Assembly (NCBI GenBank): GCA_965277425.1
Contig: CBDICR010000007.1
Span: forward strand, 124,001 to 188,000
Length of the DNA stretch: 64,000 nucleotides
Reading direction: 5' to 3'
Origin: Poindextera sp965277425
Lineage (GTDB): Bacteria; Pseudomonadota; Alphaproteobacteria; Caulobacterales; Caulobacteraceae
Part shown: in pieces, positions 22,510 through 31,716 of the stretch
Numbering within the stretch: position 1 is the stretch's first letter
Layout: every line of letters begins with the position of its first letter
Notes under the pieces: model-generated
What the model saw: the letters and a program-made list of their open reading frames with translations, nothing else
Database searches by the model: none
What the model was told of the DNA's origin: nothing
Made by a program: the position numbers and the translations under genes

Positions 22510-22530
22510 GCCTCCCGATACGCGGGAGGC
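22510..22530. promoter_or_regulatory. Perfect hairpin upstream of the RND operon
   Basis: GCCTCCCG (22510-22517) and CGGGAGGC (22523-22530) are perfect 8-base complements around ATACG. It sits 11-31 bases before the adaptor start on the transcript side, so in RNA it could mask the ribosome-binding region; in DNA it could bind a dimeric repressor. No regulator gene is adjacent. Confidence 0.45.
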
Positions 22531-22847
22531 GCTCCGTTGCGGGGTCCGGGCGCGGGGCAAATTCGGTCTCTCGCGCGCCGCCCGCTGTCTCGTCCTGGGT
22601 TTCCGGGGGCGCGTCAAGTCTCGCGAGGCTCTATCGGCGCAACTCCCGGCGCGGAAAAGCGCCAGCCTGTTTCACGGTCTCAATTGACGGTGGCGCGCCC
22701 AGATTCCGCTCGATCGTTGAACGAGATCGGCGAAGTCCATCGGACGTCTCCGGGCGCGCCGCCTGACGGCGTAGACGCGCTGCGCCGCGGCGCATGTTCG
22801 GCTAGGCTCGGCGACGGCGTTGAGGCGCGAGTCGCAAAGGAGCATCG
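22531..22847. other. Intergenic region between divergent RND operon and HPt gene
   Basis: About 320 bases with no gene I can support. It must hold the promoters of both divergent units. The only clear signal is the ribosome site AAAGGAG at about 22836-22842 for the HPt gene. No further repeats were recognised. Confidence 0.4.
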
Positions 22848-23222
22848 ATGGCCAGGCGCGACCTCACAGGGGCGGTGGATTTCAAGCACCTGGAACGCTT
22901 CGCCGCGGACGATCAGGGGGTGGTCGACGAGGTTCTGGCGATCTTTCGCGAGCAGGCGGCGATGTGGATCCGGCTGCTCGACCCCGCCGCCGAGGGTTGG
23001 CGCGACGCCGCCCATACATTGAAAGGTTCAGCCCTCGGCATCGGCGCCTTCGCCCTGGCGGACGCGTGCGAGGCGGCCGAACAGGCCGACGCCGACATCG
23101 GCAAGAGGACGCGGCTGCTGGAATCGGTGCGCACCGAGCTGGACCGCGCCCTGGCCGATATCGCCGCCTATGCGCACGAACAGGCGCTGAAATCGCTGCG
23201 CGGCCCCGATCCTCCACCGTAG
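22848..23222 (+). CDS. Stand-alone HPt phosphotransfer protein
   Basis: A 124-residue protein that is almost entirely one HPt four-helix domain. The phospho-acceptor His56 lies in AHTLKGSALGIG, the canonical HPt motif. HPt proteins shuttle phosphate between the receiver of a hybrid kinase and a downstream response regulator. It is well placed to serve the two hybrid kinases at 9260 and 12224, though no final response regulator is in the window. AAAGGAG precedes the ATG. The last codons (DPPP and the stop) are read from the left end of the palindromic repeat at 23208, so the native C-terminus may have been altered by insertion of the element. Confidence 0.88.
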   Translation: MARRDLTGAVDFKHLERFAADDQGVVDEVLAIFREQAAMWIRLLDPAAEGWRDAAHTLKGSALGIGAFALADACEAAEQADADIGKRTRLLESVRTELDRALADIAAYAHEQALKSLRGPDPPP

Positions 23223-23370
23223 GGGGAGGGGGACCGCGTGAAACGCGGTGGAGGGGAGCGATGCCGGCCGCGCCCGCTTCAAGAATGACCTAGGTCTGGA
23301 TTTTAGGCGTCGAGGCGCGGCGGACCCCCTCCACCACCCTTCGGGTGGTCCCCCCCTACGAGGGAGGATC
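23208..23370. repeat. Palindromic intergenic repeat element, copy A
   Basis: A 163-base element bounded by GATCCTCC and GGAGGATC. Its ends form long terminal inverted repeats (the left end continues GTAGGGGGAGGGGGACC, the right end is its near complement), with inner hairpins such as CGCGTGAAACGCG and CCACCCTTCGGGTGG. A second copy lies at 62047-62215. The two share ends, order and much of the interior. It has no coding capacity and looks like a MITE or bidirectional terminator repeat. It sits exactly between two convergent genes, supplying the stop codon of one and most of the stop of the other. Confidence 0.8.
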
Positions 23371-24316
23371 AGATCCCTGCGCCGTTGTCGATGCTGGCCA
23401 GCGCCGCCTCGTGGGCGGCGGCCTCGGCGGTGATCCAGGTGACGAAGGCCTTCACCTGCGGCAGGCGGCCCTTGGTCTTCGGGTGCACGAGATAGTAGGC
23501 GAAATCCACCGCCGTGGCGATCTGGAAGGGCGCGACCAGCCGGCCGGCGTCGAGGTCGGCCTGGGCCAGGGCGCGCTTGGCCAGGGCCACGCCTCGCCCG
23601 CCGACGGCCGCCTCGATCACCAGGCTGGACTGGTTGAAGCGCGGGCCGCGCGCACCGTCGACGCCTTTGACGCCGCGCGCCGCCAGCCACATGGTCCAGT
23701 CCGGGCAGGACTCGTCGGCGTCCGGCGAGCCGTCGTGCAGCAGGATGGCGCTGGCGAGATCGCCCAGGTTTTCCAACGGATGGCTGGCGAGCAGGTCCGG
23801 GCTGGCCACCGGCAGAACGGTCTCCTGCATCAGCCGGACGATCTCCAGGCCCGGATAGCGGCCGGCGCCGTAGCGGATCGCCAGGTCGACCTCGCCGCTG
23901 GCGAAGTCGGTCAGCTCCATGCCGGCGGAAACCCAGACATCGACCTCGGGGTGCAGGGCCTCGAAGCCGCCGAGGCGCGGCAGCAGCCATTTGGAGGCGA
24001 ACGACGGCGGCACCGTCACCGTCAGGCGCCGCCCGTCCACCGCGGCGGTGAGCATGGAGGCGGCCTCGGCCAGCCGGTCGAAGGCTTCGCGCAGAGCCGG
24101 CAGGGCGATCTGCGCCGGATCGGTCAGCAAAAGCCCCTTCGGCGTGCGCTTGAACAGGGCGACGCCGACATAGTCTTCGAGGTTCTGGATCTGTTGGCTG
24201 ACCGCGCCGGGCGTCACCGACAGCTCGTCGGCGGCGCGGCTGAAGTTCAGATGGCGCGCGGCCGCTTCGAACGCCCGAAGCGCGTTCAGGGGTGGCAAAC
24301 GACGGCGATGTTCCAT
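23369..24316 (-). CDS. LysR-family transcriptional regulator (GcvA/AmpR-like)
   Basis: A 315-residue regulator. Winged helix-turn-helix at about 8-65 (LNALRAFEAAARHLNFSRAA, then ELSVTPGAVSQQIQNLE), followed by a periplasmic-binding-type effector domain. The PPLNALRAFEAAAR opening is typical of the GcvA/AmpR branch. The ATG at 24316 gives the standard length; the longer frame upstream is not family-like. It is divergent from the sulfur-assimilation operon, and a strong inverted repeat lies in the shared promoter, so control of that operon and of itself is likely (inference). Its last codon abuts the palindromic repeat. Confidence 0.9.
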   Translation of the reverse strand: MEHRRRLPPLNALRAFEAAARHLNFSRAADELSVTPGAVSQQIQNLEDYVGVALFKRTPKGLLLTDPAQIALPALREAFDRLAEAASMLTAAVDGRRLTVTVPPSFASKWLLPRLGGFEALHPEVDVWVSAGMELTDFASGEVDLAIRYGAGRYPGLEIVRLMQETVLPVASPDLLASHPLENLGDLASAILLHDGSPDADESCPDWTMWLAARGVKGVDGARGPRFNQSSLVIEAAVGGRGVALAKRALAQADLDAGRLVAPFQIATAVDFAYYLVHPKTKGRLPQVKAFVTWITAEAAAHEAALASIDNGAGI

Positions 24317-24350
24317 CAATTTTCCTGCACAGCCCGGCAGAAGTCCTTGC

Positions 24351-24383
24351 TTGCGAAGTGGCGGCCTAGCGACCACTTTGCAA
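24351..24383. promoter_or_regulatory. Inverted-repeat operator between LysR gene and sulfur operon
   Basis: TTGCGAAGTGG (24351-24361) and CCACTTTGCAA (24373-24383) match in 10 of 11 positions with an 11-base centre. The outer pair GTCCTTGC (24343-24350) and GCAAGGAC (24380-24387) is also perfectly complementary. The site is 35 bases before the LysR start and about 105 bases before cobA, the usual place for a LysR-type binding region controlling divergent promoters. Confidence 0.6.
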
Positions 24384-24487
24384 GGACCGCCGTCATATTG
24401 CCCCCTTTGGCGCCGGCGATTTCGCGGGACCGGCGGAAACGCTCGCCCCGCTCTTCGCATTAGGTAAGGGGTTTAGAGGACCTATCG

Positions 24488-25333
24488 ATGTCACGTCCTG
24501 AAGGCCAGCGTCAGCGCAACGGCCGGCTGGTGGTCCTGAGCGGGCAGGCCGGCCGCGCCGGCGTGGTCTGGCTGGTCGGCGCCGGGCCGGGCGATCCGGA
24601 CCTTTTGACGGTCAAGGCGCTTCGGCTGCTGCAGGGCGCCGATGTGGTGGTGCACGATCGGCTGACCCCCCAGCCCATCCTCGACCTGGCCGGCGCGAAG
24701 GCGCGGCTGATCGATGTGGGCAAGCGCAAGTCGCATCACACCCTGCCGCAGGATGACATCAACCAGCTTCTGGTCGCCCTGGCCCGCGAAGGCCTGAGCG
24801 TCGTGCGGCTGAAGGGCGGCGATCCCTTCCTGTTCGGCCGCGGCGGCGAGGAGCTGCAGACCCTGCGCGCCGCCGGCGTCGAGGCCCATGTGGTTCCCGG
24901 CGTCACCGCGGCCCTGGCCGCGGCGGCGGGCGCTGGCGTAGCCCTCACCCATCGCGGCCTCGCCCAGGCGGCGGTCTTCGTCACCGGCCACGCGGCGAGC
25001 GGCGGCGAGCCCGATCTGGACTGGGCGGCGCTGGCCAAATCCAACCAGACCGTCGTGGTCTATATGGGCCTGTCGACCGCGCCCGGCATCGCCGCGCGGC
25101 TGATCGGCGCCGGCCGTTCGGCCTCGACGCCGGTTCTGGTGGTCGAAAACGCCAGCCTGGCGAACGAGCGGCGGCTGCTCACCACCCTGGCCGATCTGGG
25201 GCGCGACAGCCAAGGCCTGGACGGGCCGGCGCTGCTGGTGATCGGCGAGGTCGCCGCCCTGGCCGACCTGCGGCCGGCGGTCTCCGATGCGGCCCTCAAC
25301 GACGAGGCCGCCAATGTCCGTGTGCGTTCATGA
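24488..25333 (+). CDS. cobA: Uroporphyrinogen-III C-methyltransferase (siroheme synthesis)
   Basis: A 281-residue SAM-dependent methyltransferase that makes precorrin-2, the precursor of the siroheme used by the sulfite reductase encoded two genes downstream. Motifs: VGAGPGDPDLLT (30-41, SAM-binding loop), VVHDRL, GGDPFLFGRGGEE, VVPGVTAALAAAA and THRGLAQ. It is the single-domain CobA/CysG-C type with no dehydrogenase/chelatase domain, so siroheme needs another enzyme encoded elsewhere. A GAGG site precedes the ATG. The TGA overlaps the ATG of the DUF2849 gene. Confidence 0.93.
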   Translation: MSRPEGQRQRNGRLVVLSGQAGRAGVVWLVGAGPGDPDLLTVKALRLLQGADVVVHDRLTPQPILDLAGAKARLIDVGKRKSHHTLPQDDINQLLVALAREGLSVVRLKGGDPFLFGRGGEELQTLRAAGVEAHVVPGVTAALAAAAGAGVALTHRGLAQAAVFVTGHAASGGEPDLDWAALAKSNQTVVVYMGLSTAPGIAARLIGAGRSASTPVLVVENASLANERRLLTTLADLGRDSQGLDGPALLVIGEVAALADLRPAVSDAALNDEAANVRVRS

Positions 25334-25689
25334 GGGCGCTGACGGCCAACCGGCTGGCCGATGGCGAGGTGGTGTTCTGGGCGCATGGCCGCTGGGTCGA
25401 GCGCTTCGGCGAGGCCGAGCTGTTCAGCGATGACGCTCCCGCCGAGGCGGCCGAGGCCGCCGGCAAGGCCCAGCCGACCCTGGTCGTCGAGCCCTATCTG
25501 ATCGACATCTTCGAGACCGATGAGGGTCCCGCGCCAGCCGCCTATCGCGAGCGGCTGCGGGCGCTGGGACCGACCAATACCCCGCAGCACGGCAAGCAGG
25601 CCGAGGGCGGCCAGGACATCGCGGTGCTGAACCACGCCACGGTGACGGCGCGCGCGTCCGGCGGCCGCACCAAGCTGATCAAGCGTTAA
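25330..25689 (+). CDS. DUF2849 protein in sulfite reductase operon
   Basis: A 119-residue soluble protein with no known motif (opens MRALTANRLADGEVVFWAHG; ends RTKLIKR). It matches the DUF2849 family as I know it, which in alphaproteobacteria almost always sits between cobA and the cysI-like gene. The role is not established; an assembly or electron-transfer accessory for the siroheme enzyme is a guess from position. Coupled to cobA by ATGA and followed by cysI 10 bases later. Confidence 0.8.
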   Translation: MRALTANRLADGEVVFWAHGRWVERFGEAELFSDDAPAEAAEAAGKAQPTLVVEPYLIDIFETDEGPAPAAYRERLRALGPTNTPQHGKQAEGGQDIAVLNHATVTARASGGRTKLIKR

Positions 25690-25699
25690 GAGGCCGGCG

Positions 25700-27338
<1,639 letters not shown>

Positions 27339-27355
<17 letters not shown>

Positions 27356-27851
27356 GCTGATCGACGGCCAATTTGTCGCCGTGGACGACCGTTTCACCTG
27401 GGTCGCCGACGACGAGTCGGCGCCGAAGGGCGATGTGATCGTCTCCCAGACCCGGTTCCAGGCCGAGGGCGAGGGGCTGTTCGCCGACGGCCGCGATATC
27501 GGCGTCCGCGTCGAAGCGGGCGAGGCGGTGGACGACCTGGCCTATGACCTGCCTCGGATTTCGGCCGTAGCCCTGGTCTTCCCGACCTTTCGCGACGGGC
27601 GGGCCTTCTCGTCCGCGGCGCTGCTGCGCGAACGTTATGGCTTCAAGGGCGAGGTGAGGGCGGTTGGCGATGTCTGGCGCGAACAGGCGCGGTTCATGCT
27701 GCGCTGCGGTTTCGACGCCTTCGAGCCGGTGGACGGCTCAACGCCCGAAGCCTGGGCGCACGCCTCGGGCGATTTCCGCCATGTCTATCAGCGCGCCGCC
27801 GACGCGCTGGAACCCATCTACGTCGAACGGGAGGCCAGTCATGGCTTATGA
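27339..27851 (+). CDS. DUF934 protein, cys operon accessory
   Basis: A 170-residue protein of the DUF934 family, which commonly lies between cysI and cysH in proteobacteria; sometimes annotated as an oxidoreductase, but no catalytic role is proven. Features: PKLIRLIDGQFVAVDDRF at the start, LVFPTFRDGRAFSSAALLRE and GEVRAVGDVWREQARFMLRC, then FDAFEP. The ATG at 27339 has AAGGAGG upstream and lies 17 bases inside the cysI end, so the genes are coupled. Its own end overlaps cysH. Confidence 0.85.
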
Positions 27852-28575
27852 CGGCGAAGACGCGGCCAATCTGGTCGCCAGGCTGAACGCCGAACTGCGC
27901 GATGCGGCGCCGCAAGCCATCCTGCGCGCGGCGATCGACCTCTTCGGCGACAAGGTGGCGATGGTCTCTTCGTTCGGCTCGGAATCGGCGGTGCTGTTGC
28001 ACATGGCGGCCCAGATCAAGCCGGACATCCCGGTGCTGTTCCTGGATACCGGCATGCTGTTCGGCCAGACGCTGGACTATCGCAAATCGCTGGTCGCCAA
28101 GCTGGGCCTGACCGATGTGCGGGACCTGCGGCCGCAGTTTCAGGACCTGGCCGTCCACGATCCGGCCGCGGACCTTTGGAAGACCGACACCGACGCCTGC
28201 TGCCATATCCGCAAGGTGCTGCCGCTCGACCGCGCTCTGAACGGATTCGACGGCTGGATCACCGGGCGCAAGCGCTTCCAGGGCGGCGACCGGTTGCGCC
28301 TGCAGGTGGTCGAACAGGGCGAAAGCCAGATCAAGTTCAATCCCCTGGCCAATTGGAGCAAGGATCAGCTCGACGCCTACGCCGCCGAGCACGACCTGCC
28401 GCCGCATCCGCTGGTAGCCTTCGGCTATCCGTCGATCGGCTGCTGGCCCTGCACGGCGCCGGTAGAGGAGGGCGGCGACACCCGCGCCGGCCGCTGGGCG
28501 GGTTCGGACAAGACCGAATGCGGTATCCATCTTGACCACGCCACGCCCGCGACCGAAGTGGGCGGCGATATTTAA
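27841..28575 (+). CDS. cysH: APS-type (4Fe-4S) adenylylsulfate/phosphoadenylylsulfate reductase
   Basis: A 244-residue PAPS/APS reductase of the ATP-PP-loop-like fold; reduces activated sulfate to sulfite with thioredoxin. The nucleotide loop is SSFGSESAVLL, the catalytic Cys is C227 in TECGIH, and the paired cysteines C120-C121 (DACCHIRK) and C201/C204 (GCWPC) are the iron-sulfur ligands that mark APS-using enzymes. The Escherichia-type PAPS enzyme lacks these. The ATG lies 8 bases inside the DUF934 frame. Sits before fpr in the same operon. Confidence 0.93.
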   Translation: MAYDGEDAANLVARLNAELRDAAPQAILRAAIDLFGDKVAMVSSFGSESAVLLHMAAQIKPDIPVLFLDTGMLFGQTLDYRKSLVAKLGLTDVRDLRPQFQDLAVHDPAADLWKTDTDACCHIRKVLPLDRALNGFDGWITGRKRFQGGDRLRLQVVEQGESQIKFNPLANWSKDQLDAYAAEHDLPPHPLVAFGYPSIGCWPCTAPVEEGGDTRAGRWAGSDKTECGIHLDHATPATEVGGDI

Positions 28576-28607
28576 GCCGCCTCTACGCTGAAAGTTTGGA
28601 AGAGTTG

Positions 28608-29420
28608 ATGCAAGACGCCACCACCGCCGCCGCGCCGGTGAAGGCCCGCGGGGCCTTCTATGTCGAACGCGTGACCCGGTTGCACCATTGGACGCCGACG
28701 CTGTTTTCGCTGCAGACCACGCGCGATCCCGGCCTGCGCTTCCTGAGCGGCCAGTTCGTCATGCTGGGCCTGGAGATCGACGGCAAGCCGCTGCTTCGGG
28801 CCTATTCCATCGCCAGCGCGCACTATGCGGACGAGCTCGAATTCTACTCGATCAAGGTGCCGGATGGCCCCTTGACCTCGCACCTGATGAATATCCGCGA
28901 AGGCGACGAGATCCTGGTCGGCAAGAAGCCGACGGGCACGCTCATCCTCGACGGCCTGAAGCCGGGCCGCAACCTTTACCTTTTGGGCACCGGCACGGGC
29001 CTTGCGCCCTTCCTCAGCCTGGTGCGCGATCCGGAGGTCTATGAACGGTTCGACCATGTGATCGTCACCCACACGGTGCGCGAGGTCGCCGACCTGAACT
29101 ATCGTGAAATGCTGTCGGACACGCTGCCGAACGACCCGGACCTCGGCGAACTGGTGGCGCCGAAGCTGATCTACTACCCGACGGTGACCCGCGAGCCCTT
29201 CGTCAACCAGGGCCGGATCACCGACCTGATCCAGTCGGGACGGCTATTCGTCGACATCGGATTGCCGGAACTCGACCCGGAGCGCGACCGGCTTATGCTG
29301 TGTGGAGGCCCATCCGTCCTCGCCGACCTCAAGGCCCTCCTGATCGCTCGCGGCTTCGACGAGGGCGCCGTCGCCAACCCCGGCGACTTCGTGCTCGAGC
29401 GCGCCTTCGTCGAGACCTGA
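28608..29420 (+). CDS. fpr: Ferredoxin/flavodoxin-NADP+ reductase
   Basis: A 270-residue FAD protein. Motifs: RAYSIAS (FAD-binding RxYS), GPLTSHL, LLGTGTGLAPFLSL (NADP-binding) and MLCGGPSVL, ending in an FxVERAFVET-type C-terminus (FVLERAFVET). The enzyme passes electrons between NADPH and ferredoxin. As the last gene of the sulfite-reductase operon, 32 bases after cysH, it is the probable reductant source for CysI in the absence of CysJ. The ATG at 28608 has GGAAGAG directly upstream; in-frame TTG codons farther up are not needed. The last 177 bases overlap, antisense, with the 3D-domain gene. Confidence 0.92.
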   Translation: MQDATTAAAPVKARGAFYVERVTRLHHWTPTLFSLQTTRDPGLRFLSGQFVMLGLEIDGKPLLRAYSIASAHYADELEFYSIKVPDGPLTSHLMNIREGDEILVGKKPTGTLILDGLKPGRNLYLLGTGTGLAPFLSLVRDPEVYERFDHVIVTHTVREVADLNYREMLSDTLPNDPDLGELVAPKLIYYPTVTREPFVNQGRITDLIQSGRLFVDIGLPELDPERDRLMLCGGPSVLADLKALLIARGFDEGAVANPGDFVLERAFVET

Positions 29421-29951
29421 GGGTTTCTCCGCCGGGGTCGTGGCCGCGGCCACGGTTGTCGCTCCCGCGCCCCCGTCGATCGGCGGACAGCCCTTGAACT
29501 CGCCAACCTTGGTGACGGTCAGGGTCTTCAGATTGAGCGCCTGCGCCGCGCGCATCGACTGGGCGCCGTGGCCGGTGAAGAGGTCGATACGAGCGCCCTT
29601 GATCGCGCCGCCGGTGTCGGACGCGTACCAGTAACCGTCATGAACCCCGCCGCCCGGCAGCAGCATCCCGACGGTCTCCTTGATGAACAGGATGGCGCCG
29701 CGCGTGATCAGGGCGCGGTCGATCGCCACGGTGCGCATGGGCGAGACCTTGCAGCCGAGGGAGTCGCGTCCGCTCATCCCGCCGCCGCCATGATAGAGCG
29801 TGGCCTTGAGGCTCCAGTCGGTGGCGTTCTCGATCGCCGACTGGTTGGTTCCGGCGATGATATCGCCGATCGGATCGTAGTCTTGCGCGTGCGCTGCCGA
29901 CGCTGCAGCGATAAGCGTAAGCGTGGCGAGGCATGCCAGGATGCGCCTCAT
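29244..29951 (-). CDS. Secreted 3D-domain protein
   Basis: A 235-residue protein with a signal peptide (1-24, ASAAHAQ). Residues about 80-160 contain the 3D (Asp-Asp-Asp) domain: the end DTGGAIKGARIDLFTG is the typical signature of MltA/RlpA-like double-psi barrels, which act on or bind peptidoglycan. GGGGGGAA precedes the ATG at 29951. After about residue 176 the protein is a low-complexity tail read entirely antisense to the fpr gene, with no stop until 29244; this tail is unlikely to be functional. The 3D domain itself is complete. Confidence 0.8.
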   Translation of the reverse strand: MRRILACLATLTLIAAASAAHAQDYDPIGDIIAGTNQSAIENATDWSLKATLYHGGGGMSGRDSLGCKVSPMRTVAIDRALITRGAILFIKETVGMLLPGGGVHDGYWYASDTGGAIKGARIDLFTGHGAQSMRAAQALNLKTLTVTKVGEFKGCPPIDGGAGATTVAAATTPAEKPSGLDEGALEHEVAGVGDGALVEAASDQEGLEVGEDGWASTQHKPVALRVEFRQSDVDE

Positions 29952-29995
29952 CAGCGTTCCCCCCGTGCGGTTTTCTCGTCTCGATGCGAGGGGGA

Positions 29996-30023
29996 GTCCT
30001 ACAGGCGTGACCCTTGAGGTCAA
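29996..30023 (-). promoter_or_regulatory. Candidate promoter of the 3D-domain gene
   Basis: On the minus strand TTGACC (30018-30023) is followed 16 bases later by TAGGAC (29996-30001). The pair lies 45 bases before the 3D-protein start, consistent with a sigma-70-like promoter with a weak -10. The -35 overlaps the short inverted pair GACCCTTGAGGTC. A candidate only. Confidence 0.3.
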
Positions 30024-30095
30024 CCCTTATGTCGATTTGTTACATCGGGCTCGGGCGTCGATCGCGCCCTTGCCGGGCCGAACGAGGAGTGGGCG

Positions 30096-30682
30096 ATGGG
30101 TTTGCAAATCTACGGCGACTCGATTTCCGGAAACTGCCTGAAAGTGAAGTGGACAGCGGATCTTATCGGGCTTTCCTACGACTGGATCGAGACGGATGTG
30201 CTGGCCGGCGAGACGCGAACGCCGGCGTTTCTGGCGATGAATCCGGCCGGCCAGGTCCCCACGATCCGTCTCGCCGATGGCCGGGTGCTTGCTCAATCCA
30301 ACGCCATAATTTTGCATATTGCGGAGGGATCGCCGCTAATTCCGGCTGATTCGTATCAAAGGGCGAAAATGCTGGAATGGCTCTTTTGGGAGCAATACAG
30401 CCATGAGCCGTACACGCCGTCGCGCGCTTCCAGGTGAAGTATCTGGGACAATCGGCCGCATCGCTGGAGGCCCGGCTGGTCGAGCGCGGCCTGGATGCGC
30501 TGCGCCGGCTGGAGGACGGGCTGGCCGGCCGCGATTTCCTGCTTGGCGCCGCCATCAGCCTCGCCGACATCGCCCTGGTCGCCTATACCCGATGCGCTGG
30601 CGAGGGCGGCTTCGACCTTGGCGGCTTTCCCGCCGTGCGCGGCTGGATCGGCCGCGTCGAGACCGCGCTCAACATCACCTGA
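30096..30682 (+). pseudogene. Glutathione S-transferase family gene split by a one-base frameshift
   Basis: The first frame (30096-30437) encodes the thioredoxin-fold N-domain: YGDSISGNCLKVKW, NPAGQVPTIRLADG and LAQSNAIILHIAE. It reads on to EQYSHEPY and then leaves the family sequence. The second frame, from 30415 on, continues QVKYLGQSAASLEARLVERG and the helical C-domain to a stop at 30682. Adding one base after A30414 restores a continuous protein of about 195 residues, so this is a single-base deletion, either real or an assembly error. GST-like proteins conjugate or reduce with glutathione. It stands just upstream of the S1/P1 nuclease. Confidence 0.8.
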
Positions 30683-30693
30683 TCGAGTTCGCC

Positions 30694-31716
30694 ATGATGC
30701 CGCCTCGCCCGTTCGCCCGTCTCGCCGCCTCGGCCCTGGCCCTGTTGTCCCTGGCCTCGGCGCCGCGGGCGCTCGCCTGGGGCGCGAGCGGCCACCGCCT
30801 GATCGGCCAGGCCGCCGCGGCCGCTCTGCCGCCGCAACTGCCCGCCTTTCTGCGCACGCCGCGGGCGATCGCGGATCTTGGAGAGCTGGCGCGCGAGCCC
30901 GACCGCTGGAAGGCCGCCGGCAAGACCCATGACACCAGCCGCGACCCCGGCCACTTCGTCGATATCGACGACAACGGCAAGGTCCTGGGCGGCCCGCCGC
31001 TGAACGCCTTGCCGCTCAACCGCGCGGACTACGATGCGGCGCTGAGGGCGGTCGGCTCGGATAGCTATCACGCCGGCTACCTGCCCTATGCGATCATCGA
31101 CGGCTGGCAGCAGCTGGCCAAGGACTTCGCCTATTGGCGGGTGCTGACGGCGGCCATTCCGCGCGAGCGCGACCCGGCGCGCAAGGCCTGGATGCAGCAC
31201 GATCTGGACCGGCGCGAGCAGCTGATCTTTTCGGACCTCGGCGACTGGTCGCACTATGTCGGCGACGGCAGCCAGCCGCTGCACGTCACCATGCATTACA
31301 ACGGCTGGGGCGATTACCCGAACCCGCGCCACTTCACCCAGGACAGGGTGCACAGCCCGTTCGAGGGGCCGTTCGTGCGCCAGTTCGTCACCCTGGCCGC
31401 CGTCCGCGCGGCCATGCCGCCGCCGCGGCCCTGCGCGGCGATCGAGGTCTGCACGGCCGATTATCTCGCCCAGACCGCGGCGACCGTCGTTCCCTTCTAT
31501 GAGATGCAGAAGGCCGGCGGCCTCGGCGGCCCGAATCCAACCGGCCGCGCCTTCGCCGTGGAGCGGGTCGCGGCCGGCGCCGCCGAACTGCGCGACCTGA
31601 CCGTCGCGGCCTGGGAGGCCAGCGCCAAGGGCTCGATCGGCTATCCGGCGATCACCGTCGACCAGGTCGTGGGCGGCGGCGTCGATCCCTATGACGCCCT
31701 CTACGGGGAAGACTAG
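30694..31716 (+). CDS. Secreted S1/P1-type nuclease
   Basis: A 340-residue protein with a signal peptide cleaved before Trp (SAPRALA|WGASGH). The mature N-terminal Trp and following GHRLIG are zinc ligands of the S1/P1 family, together with HFVDID, DLGDWSHYVGDGSQPLHV (His/Asp ligands) and MHYNGWGD. Family enzymes cut single-stranded DNA and RNA and remove 3'-phosphates, in the periplasm or outside. The length and motifs look intact. A second ATG follows immediately (30697). Its stop abuts the NUDIX ATG. Confidence 0.92.
   Translation: MMPPRPFARLAASALALLSLASAPRALAWGASGHRLIGQAAAAALPPQLPAFLRTPRAIADLGELAREPDRWKAAGKTHDTSRDPGHFVDIDDNGKVLGGPPLNALPLNRADYDAALRAVGSDSYHAGYLPYAIIDGWQQLAKDFAYWRVLTAAIPRERDPARKAWMQHDLDRREQLIFSDLGDWSHYVGDGSQPLHVTMHYNGWGDYPNPRHFTQDRVHSPFEGPFVRQFVTLAAVRAAMPPPRPCAAIEVCTADYLAQTAATVVPFYEMQKAGGLGGPNPTGRAFAVERVAAGAAELRDLTVAAWEASAKGSIGYPAITVDQVVGGGVDPYDALYGED

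Noticed and set aside
22820..23293. Frame through the HPt gene and palindromic repeat
   Set aside because: The repeat yields characteristic pseudo-peptides such as RSSTVGGGGP; not a gene.
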